Assembly (NCBI GenBank): GCA_023078685.1
Contig: JALGAS010000009.1
Span: 558,001-622,000 of the forward strand
Length of the DNA: 64,000 bases
Origin: Neopestalotiopsis rosae
Lineage: Eukaryota; Ascomycota; Sordariomycetes; Amphisphaeriales; Sporocadaceae
Direction of reading: 5' to 3'
Part shown: positions 1 through 11,146 of the stretch, piece by piece
Layout of the letters: each line of letters starts with the position of its first letter
Position numbering within the stretch: the first letter of the stretch is position 1
Translations under genes and position numbers: made by a program
The notes under the pieces: model-generated
Database searches by the model: none
What the model saw: the letters and a program-made list of their open reading frames with translations, nothing else
What the model was told of the DNA's origin: nothing

Positions 1-538
1 GTCCCCTGCCAATACTCCACGTGCATATCCTATGCAGGCTCACTGCATAGCTTGGCACTTATAGTCTGGGTATGCTTACTGATGCCCCGCCAAGCGACGA
101 GCACCTCTCAAGTTCACCTTCCCATTACTATTGTTCCCTTACTTATTGCACCGCGCCCGACGTTGAGACTTGCTCGAGATTCTCAAGGAATCGGACCTCG
201 CTGAATATCCAATACCGAGCAATGTCTCTAGTGTCCGACTTTAGGATTTGGTCCCCTGATAACTTTGATTCAGCCCGGAGGTCTTGGCGTACCGAGCGGA
301 CGTAGCAACACTAAGGCCGGATCTAAGCCCTCCTAGCTAAGCAATAGCAATTCCGCTTAACGCCGGGTAGACTCCAACATTGAATCATCATTATTGACAG
401 CTCGTGCAAGCTTGTACGATATTATATAGGATATATAGTTCGTATATCTTGAAATTGAAAAATGATTTCAGATCTTGAGAGTACAATTAGATACTAGAAA
501 ACACCAAATCCTGACACCGTATCCCACTACCTTGGAAA
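1..538. other. Upstream non-coding stretch
   Basis: No convincing gene is visible. The only open frame (72-305, +) has no recognisable domain and no splice-supported extension. The AT-rich part from about 410 to 538 is the likely promoter and 5' leader of the NmrA-like gene that starts at 539. Confidence 0.5.
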
Positions 539-1663
539 ATGACTGCTTCAAACCGTATCGAAAAGGTAGCCATCGTTGGCGTAAGTGAACAATAGAAAAC
601 ACTGAGATTCTCTATGTCAGCAGCTAAACATACATCGGCATATCACAGGCTTCCGGGCACAGCGGCAGCTTCATAACGCAAGCGCTCCTCCAGACCGGCC
701 GACACCAAGTCACCGCTCTAACCCGGATCGACAGCGAGAGCAAATTTCCCGATGGCGTGACGGTAAAGAGGATCGATTACAGCCGTCCCGAAACCCTGGT
801 GGATGCGCTGCGGGGACACGACGCCCTGGTCATTACCCTGAGCGGCCACACGCCCAAGGGGACGGAACTGGATCTCGTCCGCGCCGCGGGCGAGGCCGGC
901 GTGCCTTGGATCCTGCCCAATGAGTGGTCTCCCGACACGGCCAATGAGGCGCTCGTCAAGGATGTCTTTGTCTTTGAGTCCAAAGGTATGTGGAATACTT
1001 CCAATCCGGTCGGTACAAGTCTGGTCGGTGATGAGTAAGCTCTCTTTCTAACCCTCTCGTTTTCTTGTTACAACAGTGGCTACACGCAAAGCGATTGCCG
1101 AGCTGGGCAAGAGTTCCTTCATATCCGTCTCGACGGGTTTCTGGTACGAGTGGTCACTGGCCATCAAGCCGGCGTACGGCTTCGACTTTGACAACCGGTC
1201 CGTCACCTTTTTCGACGACGGCCAGACCAAGATCTGCACCACGACGTGGCCTCAGGTGGGACGTGCCGTAGCTGCCCTGCTGAGCCTGCCCATCCGAGCC
1301 GAGGGCGACGACAAGGCGTGCTTGGACGCCTTGAGGAACCGAGTCGTCTATGTCAATTCATTCAACGTCAGTCAGAGAGACATGCTCGAGTCTGCCATGA
1401 GGGTCACTGGCACGCAGGAGAGCGACTGGAACATTACCAAAGAGTCCGCTCAGCAACGATACGACGAGGGCGTCAAGGAGATCAAAGAGGGCATTCGCGT
1501 GGGGTTTGCCAAGATGATGTATACTAGGGTGTTCTTTGCCGATGGCTGCGGCGACTTTGAGACAAAGGGAACTCTCAATAGCGTGCTGGGTTTGCCGAAA
1601 GAAGATATCGACACGGCTACTAGAGCTGCTATTGAGCGGTCAAAAGGTCCCTCCTGGACCTAG
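539..1663 (+). CDS. NmrA-like / isoflavone-reductase-like NAD(P)-binding protein
   Basis: Three exons are read: 539-580, 649-985 and 1077-1663 (introns of 68 and 91 nt, both GT..AG), giving about 321 aa. The first intron falls inside the Rossmann dinucleotide motif. Joining exons 1 and 2 restores VAIVGASGHSGSF near residues 10-22, which fixes both the start and the splice. Later motifs (VITLSGH, WILPNEWSPD, STGFWYEWSL) are typical of fungal NmrA/CipA-type proteins. These are cytosolic NAD(P)-binding proteins related to isoflavone reductases. Some are redox-sensing regulators and others are reductases, and sequence alone does not decide which this is. The gene ends convergently to the GMP synthase gene. 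No lesion is seen. Confidence 0.85.
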
Positions 1664-2289
1664 GCGGGACGCACGTGAAGCTTGTATATGGCTATTACTG
1701 GAATATGTTCGAGATTGAGGGTCAGGATGGCAGTCATTGAAAGAATGTTCAAAAGGCATAATAATGCATATGCGTGGTTTATTCGAGGTGTTAATAAGTA
1801 TGCTCTGGGAATTTGTACTAAAGACAGAGAGGCTGCATGCGCAAAATTTCGATGATATTGAGGATAATGATAAGACGAATGCTTCATCTTCGCATTTCGT
1901 AAGCCCGGCCCTTTGCTCGAGTCCCGGGACAGCCACCGGAAGCTTCTTCCACGACGCGAAGAGTGCCAGTCGGGCATATTTATGCAAAGCAGTGGCGACT
2001 CTGAACATGGAAGATGGCATAACTGAAGCATTTCTGAACGCCATTGGTATCAATTTGGCCGTAGTCGATAAACGCATGCTTTGGATCCCTTCTCAAAGCC
2101 AATCAGTCTGCTCCGGGTACATCTCGAGCAGCGGCTTGGCTTGATGTCCTGCCAGGCCCGAGATGGTGTTCTCGATTGTCGGCTTGTAAATCACCGAATA
2201 ATGACTGCGGAAGAACTCGAGTGAAATGATTTATGTTCCTAGATAGTCCTGAGACTAGATCTATTTTCTCTACCCGTCTAGGTTTCCAT
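1664..2289. other. Convergent intergenic region
   Basis: This stretch lies between the 3' ends of the NmrA-like gene (+) and the GMP synthase gene (-). Open frames on both strands (for example 1737-2144 and 1640-2077) overlap each other and show no domain. It most likely holds the two 3' UTRs. Confidence 0.5.
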
Positions 2290-3997
2290 TTATTCCAGCT
2301 CAATAGTTCCAGGAGGCTTGCCAGTGTAGTCATACACGACTCTGGTGAATCCATGAACCTCGTTGGGAATTCTGTTTGCGATCCTGGTGATCAACTTGGG
2401 GTCGAATCCGTAGGGCTCAGCGCTCATAAAGTCAACGCTGGTCACAGCACGGAGGATGCAGAGGTATCCATATTCACGGCTGTCGCCCATGACACCAACA
2501 GCTCTGCTAGTGTCGAGGGCGGCGAAAGCCTGCGACATCTCGTTGTAAATACCGGCCGCCCGGATCTCAGAGATGAAGATGTGATCGGCCTGTCTGACAA
2601 GCTCAACACGCTCGGGTGTTACCTCACCAAGGATTCTGATGCCGATACCGGGACCGGGGAAGGGGTGGCGCATAATGAGCTCCTCGTGGATGCCGAGTTG
2701 GCGGCCGAACTCGCGGACCTCGTCCTTGAAGAGCTCTCTCAGAGGCTCAATCAGCTTGAGACCTTGGCCGTTCATCATACGAGCGGGCAAACCGCCGACG
2801 TTGTGGTGAGACTTGATTGTAGCCGAGGGTCCCTTCCAGCTCAGCGACTCAATCAAATCAGGGTAAAGAGTTCCCTGAAGGAACCACTCGACCTTTCCTG
2901 CATTGGGAGTGTGCTTGGCCTCCTCCTCGATGCGGATCGCCTCCTTCTCGAACAGATCGATGAAGGTGTTGCCAATGATCTTGCGCTTGGCTTCAGGCTC
3001 GGTGACGCCTGCAAGGCGGCTAAAGAAAAGCTCTGCTCCGTCAACGATTGTGAGGTTAATGTCAAGATGGTCCGAAAGAGACTTCTTGACCTGTTCGCAC
3101 TCGTTCAGGCGCATCAAGCCAGTGTCCACAAGAATGGCGTGGAACCGGTCGCCAATGGCCTCCTTCATGAGACGGGCTGCAACCGTGCTATCGACACCGC
3201 CAGAGACAGCACCGATGACCTGAGCGTTCTCGCCAACAAGCTTGCGGATGCGTTCAATCTCCTTCTCGATAAAGTTCTCCATCTTCCAGTTGTTGCGAGC
3301 TTTGCAGATCTTGGTGGCAAAGTTGCCAAGAATAGCCATACCACGCTTGGTGTGGGAAATCTCGGGGTGGAACTGAATTCCAAAGATGGGCTTCTCCTTG
3401 TGTGCGATACCAGCGTAGGGCGTGCTCGGTGTGCTGGCAATGGTGACGAAACCCTCGGGGAGGTGAACGAGCTTATCAAAGTGACTCATGGTGACCTCGG
3501 TATTGGCTTCTACACCCTCGAAGAGGTGGTTGACGTGCTCCTTGTGGCCCTCAACCTGGAGGATGTCGACGTCCGTTTGACCATACTCGCGCTTCTCGCC
3601 CTTCTGAACGTTCTTGTCGTTGATGCGCCAAGCAATCTCCTGACATCCATAGCAAATTCCAAGAATTGGGACTCCCAGGTCGAAAATAGCGGGATCAACA
3701 TGGGGAGAAACCTCATCGTAGACGGACGACGGACCTCCGCTGAGCACGATACCAACGGGCTTCCAGGGCAGGTCAGCCAGCTTGGTGGTGCAGGGCAGCA
3801 TCTCAGCGTAGACATTGAGAGAACGCAGACGTCTCAAGATGAGATGGCTGGTCTGGCTACCAAAATCGAGCACCAGAATGGTCTTTTATGAAACTCAGAA
3901 TTAGCATTCGCTGTTTCTGGCAGATAAACTAAGTGCCGGTGAAACTCACGTCGAAGGTGCTGTGAGGTGCAGCAACCTCTTCAAGCTTGGCGACCAT
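2290..3997 (-). CDS. GUA1: GMP synthase (glutamine-hydrolysing)
   Basis: Cytosolic enzyme of purine synthesis that converts XMP, ATP and glutamine to GMP. Two exons on the minus strand (3997-3950 and 3882-2290, 67-nt intron) give about 546 aa, the usual length for eukaryotic GuaA. Exon 1 encodes only 16 residues, and its junction produces TILVLDFGSQ, the conserved start of the class I glutamine amidotransferase domain. The amidotransferase domain has the nucleophile in GICYGCQ and the His in QFHPEISH. The ATP pyrophosphatase P-loop is AVSGGVDSTV. The C-terminal dimerisation domain contains RHPFPGPGIG and ends in KPPGTIELE. The gene appears intact and is a housekeeping anchor for the left side of the window. 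The long antisense frame across it is a shadow. Confidence 0.97.
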
Positions 3998-5317
3998 CTT
4001 GAATAAAGATTGGCTTGGGTGGCAAGCAAAGACGGGAGAAGAAGAATAAAGGGAGAAGATCGAAGCGGTATACCAGCAACGACGTAAAGTTAATAGCTAC
4101 GGGCTTTTGCTTGGGAGGTGTTTTCTGTAGCAAAAGACCGAAGTATGTACGAAATTGTGGTATGGAAAACACCCCGCCAAAAAACAATCACTGCCCCTCC
4201 ACCGACACGCACGCCGCTATATATATCCTTGGGCGAGTCTAAGGAAAATTTTTAGACTGAGTCAAGTGGTTTGCACCTTTCGCTCCATTACCAAGTGTGA
4301 CGCGACCAATGAAATCGAGGTATTTGCTCCATTGAGTCACTGATAAGAACAACGATAAGCCAACGTGCCTCCCAAGTGCTAGTGCTAGTGCGTGACAGAC
4401 AGCAAGCCTCACTATCGTTGTTACCAGTTACTGCAGACTGCATGTACTCGAGAATTCACGAACTCGGTGTGTAATAAAGATAAATCAAGTATGGAAATAT
4501 GGAAGTAATGGGAGCCGCAGTGATCAAGACGAGAAATGCCTTTTTTGCGCTTTTTAAAGAACACTACGCTGTGCACCCAGAATCTATACACTGAGTTCGC
4601 GAGCGGCGGGTCTCTTAGGTCTCATGTAACTCTCATTTGGAAAGCGCCTGGAGTTCGGTACCCATACAGATCGTGACTCCCGGGGCAAGCAATTCTTGGT
4701 CGTGAGTTGACTCATATGTCTCTATGTCCATGCTCGCTCGAGTTGCCTACGATACGAAGAAGGGACAAAAGTGGCATGACTTGCTTTGGCATTGGTTTCA
4801 GCTCTATGATTGATCTATTAACATACATATTCAATCAGTTGCGCAAAATATATCAAGAGTGTGCTGATCTCAGTAAATCAACACTTACTTGGTTCCATAT
4901 TCAATCAAGGTACATGGTGACGAGTACCTGACCATACAGCAGTCCCAGATATGCCGTTGGTTTAATGCAGACCTAGGATCGAATGGGGTCGCAAAGACGG
5001 CAGCTGCCGTAGTCGCTAGGCCTACTGAAGGAAGGTATCAGTGTGCCGACAGCCAGTACATTTGGGCGTGCTTGGCACCTTACTGCTATGCTATGCAGTG
5101 CTGACAGCAAGCACTGAGCCCCGAAAGACTGCTAGAAGCACACTGGCACTGAGGTTTTCGACCAACCATTACAGATGCCTCGAACCTACGAACCCTGTTA
5201 TTCCCTTTGCTGACAAGCGGCATCCGTAGCCATCAACCACGCGCATCATAACTCAAACAGATACCACTCAACTACTTTGGGCATTGCGCGACCGATGCAA
5301 CCTCAACGCCTTTTGCG
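3998..5317. other. Divergent promoter region between GMP synthase and the GH63 gene
   Basis: This 1.3-kb gap separates the divergent starts of the GMP synthase gene (-) and the glucosidase-like gene (+). An alternating TA stretch at about 4209-4217 could serve the GMP synthase promoter. The remaining short frames have no recognisable domain. A short direct repeat (gtgctagtgctagtgc, near 4376) is present. Confidence 0.45.
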
Positions 5318-8221
5318 ATGATGAGATTTGCATGGCGCATGCACGTTCATGTGCTTCTATGGGCAATATGCAGAAGCACATTAGCCCTAAGCCCAATTGA
5401 CACAGCCAGCGAGAGAGCTCCGGACTGGACTTGGGGACCATATCGACCAAATCTGTATTTTGGAATCAGACCGCGCGTTCCAGAGACACTACTCCTCGGT
5501 CTCATGTGGTCAAATGGAGACAGCCGCCAGAGCATGCTTAGCAGTAAGGATTGAACACAGTCACTTTTGACTCAGAAGAGGATGTCAAGTACTAATTCCA
5601 CTGACTGGAAAGACCTTCGTGACACTTGTGAGCAGGACGACGGTATGAATGGCTATGGATGGACTCAGTATGATACTCGGACAGGAGGCACTCAGACCAT
5701 TCACGACAGTAAACTCCACATCGATCTGACCACAACGTTCTTCAAAGTCGATGACGGGCTCGGCTGGCGTGTCCGCGTGTCTGGCACACCAAGACCAGGA
5801 GCGCCCGCGGATCTAAAGACGGCGCTCGTCTGGCATATCGCTCTCGAGGGAGCAGAAGGCACGACTGAACAGCGCAATCTGAATTGCACGAATGTGAAAG
5901 AAACTCAAACCGGGGCCAGTTGCTTTGGCTTGGTTCCTGGTTTGGGTGCTATTGAACTACATCAGCAGGGCGATGCTGGAAATGTGTATGACGGGGATGC
6001 TGCTGTGAAAAGTGTGACAGTAACAGAGGACCGAATATGGAAAGCTAAATGTATGGCTAGCAGTCAATCATTTACACGAAGAACCAGTGCGTGTGGCTAA
6101 TCGTCGCCAGCGGTGTATACGAGCATCATCAAGGCCGCCTCAGGAAAGTCGTTGCTCGCCAATGAGCCCAGCGACGGCAATATGCACTTTCTTCAAACCA
6201 TTCTGAAGGGCCATTTTTCGGTACGAGCTACACGATTTATGCATCATCGCGCAATGATACTTGGCTAAGCTTTCCAACAGATCGATTTCACCTTCCGGTC
6301 CAATGAGGGCCAACTCATGACTTGTATGTTCTGATAGCCGTGCATTTATTAGTAGCTGACTTAAAAATGCAGCCGAAGTATTCGAATCTAAAGAGAATTC
6401 TTTCTATTCGTTCTTCTCAGACCGAATCGATACTGTTTTCCCAAGGTCTGCCCCATATCATGATAATAAGTATCGAGATTTTAGCTCATCTTTGCTATCA
6501 AATCTTTTGGGCGGTCAAGGCTTTTTCCATGGGGACACTCGAGTAGATTATTCTCACGATCCAGCATACGACGAAATATCTCCCGAGTTTTGGGTCCAGG
6601 CCGATTAAGTGAACTGACTGGCTTTGCGTTTGCAGATGAACCTATGACTCTAACCACAACTTTTCCAGAGCTGTCATGCAGCGTGCGATAGTTACAAATA
6701 CGCCACCCACCACCTTATCGTCATACGTGCCGTCAAGACCATTCTTCCCTCGGGGTTTCCTTTGGGACGAAGGGTTTCACTTGCTCCCTGTCATCGAATG
6801 GGATCTAGATCTAGCTGTGTCTATTCTGCAAAGCTGGCTAAGCCGGATGGACGATGATGGATGGATTGAGCGTAAGTCACTTCGCACTAATCTTCTTTTT
6901 GGTGAAGATTATGGCTTTGTAGGAGAAGAACTAACGATGGATAGGAGAACAAATTCTAGGAGAGGAGGCACGAAGCAAAGTCCCCAAGAAGTTCCAAACC
7001 CAATATCCTCATTATGCCAACCCCCCAACCCTGGCGTTACTACTCCCCGGAATCATTTCCAAGATCACGAAAGAGTCAGAGTATCTGGGCCACGAATCTG
7101 TCTACATGGCAAATGAGGACAAATCAAGAGAGTTATTGGAGCAACTGTATCCACTATTCGAGAGACACTATCACTGGTTTCGTCGAACACAAGCCGGCAA
7201 CTTCTCAGTATATCCTCGCCCTGGCGGTGGTAATAGTGAGGGCTACCGGTGGAGGGGCCGTACTCCCGGCCATACGCTTACAAGCGGTCTTGACGATTAT
7301 CCTCGAGCCGAGCCACCTCATCCCGGTGAACTCCATCTAGATGCCCTTACCTGGGTTGGTGCTATGGCCGGGGCTCTCGAGACAGCAGCAAGGTATCTGG
7401 ACAATGATGCGGGTGTATACACGCGACAGTTGGAAGATGTGCGTCACAACCTTGATGCGATCCATTGGGATGAGACGGTATCAGCATACTGCGATGCGAC
7501 TGTCGGAAGCGACGATCAATTTCACCATGTTTGCCACTTGGGATACATGTCACTAATGCCTCTATTGCTTGGTCATTTGAACAGTACACATGAAAGGCTC
7601 TCGGCGGTATTGGATGTCCTGGAGGACCCAAAAAGACTCTGGTCACCATATGGATTGCGTAGCTTGAGCGCCGAGGACACATATTACCACACAGACGAAG
7701 ACTATTGGCGAGGTGCCGTCTGGATGAATATCAATGTGCTCGCCGTGCTGCGCCTCCGAGACATTGGGAAGCATGATAATGCTGGGGGAGTCCGCGCACG
7801 ACGTCTAGCAACGGACCTCAGGACCCGCGTCATCGATACCGTGTACAGAAGCTGGGAGAAAACTGGCTTTGTCTGGGAGCAATACAATGACCAAACTGGA
7901 GAGGGACAAAGAAGTCGGGCATTTACAGGGTGGACTGCAAGTGTCATATTGTTGATGGGATTGGATGATATCGCAACTGATCGGCCCGACGAAGTCCAAC
8001 GGACTGGGTTTACCGCCTGGTCCTCGGTATCGGGTATCCTCTTCACTACGAGTATAGTCCTGCTGGTCGTTTTCAGACGCCAAATGCTGGAAATCTGTAG
8101 GCGAGTAGTTCCAAGGCTTTTAGAAGCGGTGAGGGCGGCCCCGGTCAGAAGGCAGTACGAGGAGGTTGTGGATCTAGATGAATTAGAACATTCCGACCAT
8201 TTAAGAGCTGGTCAGTCTTAG
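5318..8221 (+). CDS. GH63 processing alpha-glucosidase I paralogue, with one mutated splice donor
   Basis: Family GH63 trims the terminal glucose from N-glycans in the ER. Seven exons are read: 5318-5543, 5613-6050, 6111-6220, 6281-6323, 6373-6604, 6669-6871 and 6945-8221, about 842 aa. Evidence includes an N-terminal signal or anchor (residues 1-24), GPYRPNLYFGIRPR, GGQGFFHGDTRVD, VPSRPFFPRGFLWDEGFH, YRWRGRTPGHTLTSGLDDYPRA (family acid region), RLWSPYGLRSLS and GFVWEQYND. A hydrophobic C-terminal segment (GILFTTSIVLLVVF) is followed by a basic tail; the usual enzyme is a type II protein, so this differs. The exon 5/6 junction keeps frame only if the intron runs 6605-6668, but that intron starts TTAAGT instead of GTAAGT, and read-through meets TAA at 6606. 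The family call is firm. Whether the gene is functional is doubtful. Confidence 0.8.
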
Positions 8222-8477
8222 ACACAATTAATGAAGAAACCACTGGCCTCCTAGCTCGACAACAAACATGCATACTCGTAATACAAGATAGGATGTGTTT
8301 GTAATGCCATGTCATTATGGATACTGCTTTGCCGTTGAGTACCTCATAGTACCTACTGAAAAGGCAATTGCTATTTGGGGAGAAGAGAATTGTTCCGCTG
8401 AGAATACAATGTGACAATAGAGAATGTAATGTGCGAAGGTCATCTCCCTTCAGCCAACTCTGGTCCTCAAATGTATA

Positions 8478-10347
8478 TTACAGGCCATACATGAAAGTCT
8501 TTCTTTGATCTCCTCTTCTTGCGATCGATGCTGTCTCTGCAGCAAAGTCCGCCTCGTCCCACTGCGAAATTTCTTCTGCTCTCTTTTTATTCTCCCGCTT
8601 GTACATGAAGCGTATAAAGACCAAACCGAGAGCTCCTGAAGCCATGATGGCAATGGTTATAATCAGAGGGATCTCGTCTGCAAGAAATATCAGCACGACA
8701 GGATCACAGTGGTTTCAGATTCGGACGTGGCCAACTCACATCTTGGTGCATATTTGCTCTTGAAGATCTGGCCGGCAATGACGCCCGCAAGGTTGGACCA
8801 GCCATTAATGCCCAGCATGACGCTTCGTGTGCCCTTCCACGGCGTGTTGCCGGCCAGCCACACGGCAATCAGGGGCCCGCCGACGAAAACGCCCGCCATG
8901 CAGACGTTGGCAAAGCCGTAGCGGAGCCGATTGTCTGTTGACGTGGCCATGACGATGCACCCGATGATGCCAATCATGATGCCAAAGACGGTGTGCAGGG
9001 ACCGCTCTCGCCGGTGGTCACTGGAGTATACGATAATGACCAAACCTACTGTGCCGCTGCAATAATGTTAGTCTCTAATGTGAAGTTAGATACTTAAGCC
9101 ACTTGGGTACCTACACCACAAAAGGCGGTACGCTCATGAGAGTAGCGTCGACGCCGCTGTATCCCATTCCCTGCACCACCAGCGGGAGAAACGTCGTAAA
9201 TGCCGTAACGGGAAGGACCGTGGTAATGTTGCAAATGACCGTCAAGAGCTTCTTCCAGTCCTTGGCCACGTCTATGAAATCTCGTTTGGAGACGGACGTA
9301 CTATCGGCATCACCCTCTTCTTGAGTTCCCGCAAGATCGACCTGCATTCGGTAGACGGCGTGGGCGCGCTCTTCGGTGTTGAGAAACCAGGCCGTGGCCA
9401 CTATTGGTTGGGGTCAGTACACTACTGATCGCAAGAACACGCTTGATGATACTAGAGTTGCGAAAAAGATAGTGTGCTGATGGAAAATCAAGAGAAATCA
9501 TTGACGTACAGTTTCTAGGTAAAATGAAAAATGATATTATACCAAGCAAGACGGTTATACCTCCTTCAAAGAGAAACACCACTTGCCAGCCATGGATGCT
9601 TGGGGTGTTGATTTTCAGTAGCCCATAAGCAAGCAAACCGGCAAACGCGCCAGCGACAGAATACATGCCAGTAAACATGCCCACTCGAAAGCCGACAGCA
9701 TACTTTGGGTACAGGGTTGTCATCTTGATTCCCCAAGTCAGCCCTGCCTGAGCTTTTTTACGCGATGGGTATGGTTTGACTTACGTAGTACATTCCAATC
9801 TGTGTAAAGCCAGCCTCTGCAGCCCCAATGAGCAGTCGCAGAGCAATCAAAGTGCCACTGCCTCTGATGGCAGCATGACACATGCAAAGACTGCCCCATA
9901 TGATGAGCTGTATAGTCAAAAAGTACTTGACACCAATGCGTCGGGCGAGAATGGTCATGACTGGCTGCAAAGGGACATAGGTGGCCGAAAAGAGTGAGAG
10001 TGAATTGGGAATGTCGTCGGGAGAAAGATTGGCATCCTTGATGAAAGAACTGGTGGCGACGAAACCGATGTTCGTTTTGTCGATTCCGCAAAACTAGTCA
10101 CCAATGTTAGAATTGGAATTATCTCAGATTTGCTGATCGGACGGCTAATATTTGGACTTACGATAAACTCAAGAGCCAGTATGCTGACTACAAAGAGGTC
10201 CAATTTCAGGTTGACTCTCTTGTCCATGCGCCCTTCATCTTCGCTACGTGGAACATAGTGAACAGGTCTTTGCTGTGTAAGACTCTCATGCAGTTCTTCG
10301 ACATGTTGAGCATCGAGCTCGCCTTTTCCAGAAGACATACCAGCCAT
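8478..10347 (-). CDS. MFS permease of the allantoate (DAL5) / anion:cation symporter type
   Basis: Plasma-membrane transporter with about 12 predicted membrane spans and about 503 aa. Six minus-strand exons are read: 10347-10162, 10093-9785, 9723-9510, 9400-9115, 9056-8740 and 8677-8478. All joins keep frame (GT..AG introns of 58-109 nt). Family signs are a hydrophilic N terminus with RMDKRVNLKLD, then GIDKTNIG, LRLLIGAAEAGF, YPKYAVGFRVGMFTGMYSVAGAFAGLLAYG, and a C-terminal GINGWSNLAGVIAGQIF. DAL5-family members carry allantoate, nicotinate, pantothenate, small peptides or other organic anions; the substrate cannot be told here. I chose the ATG at 10347 because the longer frame opens with TTG. 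It is divergent from the P450 gene (about 800 bp between them), so shared regulation is possible. No lesion is seen. Confidence 0.88.
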
Positions 10348-11146
10348 GATTGCGCGTCCCAGAGTCAAGTCGTGTCCCTAGCTGAGGTTCTGGGTGGGAC
10401 GCAGAATACTATAAGATGCCGATACACTTTGATCATGGATCATACTACCCCGGCTTGACCACATTACCCCAGGCCAACCTGATCCGAGTACGATGCAGGG
10501 AAACGAACTCCACATCACCATGCGGGCTATCCAAATGGCTACAGTATACTAGGTTACAAGGTTGCTGGCCTATACTGTCCCCGCTATCTCATGGTAGGGG
10601 TTCTCCGCACTGAAGCACCCCACGGGGCCACAACACGACTAACCAACGTTCTCTAATCGGAACCGAAGCCGTAACTGCTCTCCCATCTGGGGAAACTGTC
10701 CCGGTCTCATTGCTCTTCATTCATTGACCCCAAGATGGCCATGCATACAATACAACCGCCCTGGATGAACGCTTAACCAGATGCTAGGTTACATGGGCGT
10801 GGATCTCATCTGCAAGTTCGACCACCACTCAGCCGCGGGTGAGTCTGCATGTCCTTTCTGCCCAATCATACTCTCTGCAATGCAATACAACGCAATGGTG
10901 GATGAGACGTACATTATCTACATTTCTACTTTGCATTCCAATCCAATATCGAGGGAGATCCCGATGCTAGATGCCGTTCATTCCCCTGCTGCCGCGGCTC
11001 TTTCAATGTTACCTTGCTCAGTTACCGCTCTACGGCCCGGCAGCACGGGATGAATCATGTCTGTAGTGGAGGACTCCTTTGCCTGACATTATGCACAAGG
11101 GAAATTCATACACCAGCGTTATAGCACAATTGTCTCTCTTCACGCC
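10348..11146. promoter_or_regulatory. Shared upstream region of the divergent MFS and P450 genes
   Basis: An 800-bp region lies between the start of the permease (-) and the start of the P450 (+). It contains no recognisable gene. It must hold both promoters, but I did not identify a specific operator or TATA element with confidence. Confidence 0.4.

Noticed and set aside
2233..3891. 552-codon open frame on the plus strand
   Set aside because: It lies antisense to the GMP synthase gene, whose full domain set is clear. The plus-strand translation has no family pattern.
6609..6635. 27-nt intron in the GH63 gene
   Set aside because: It is too short for splicing, an in-frame TAA precedes it, and the downstream frame does not continue into the conserved VPSRPFF block.
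9748..9784. 37-nt intron in the MFS gene using the first in-frame AG
   Set aside because: It is shorter than every other intron in the window. Using the later AG gives a 61-nt intron with a branch-like GCTGAC and keeps frame.
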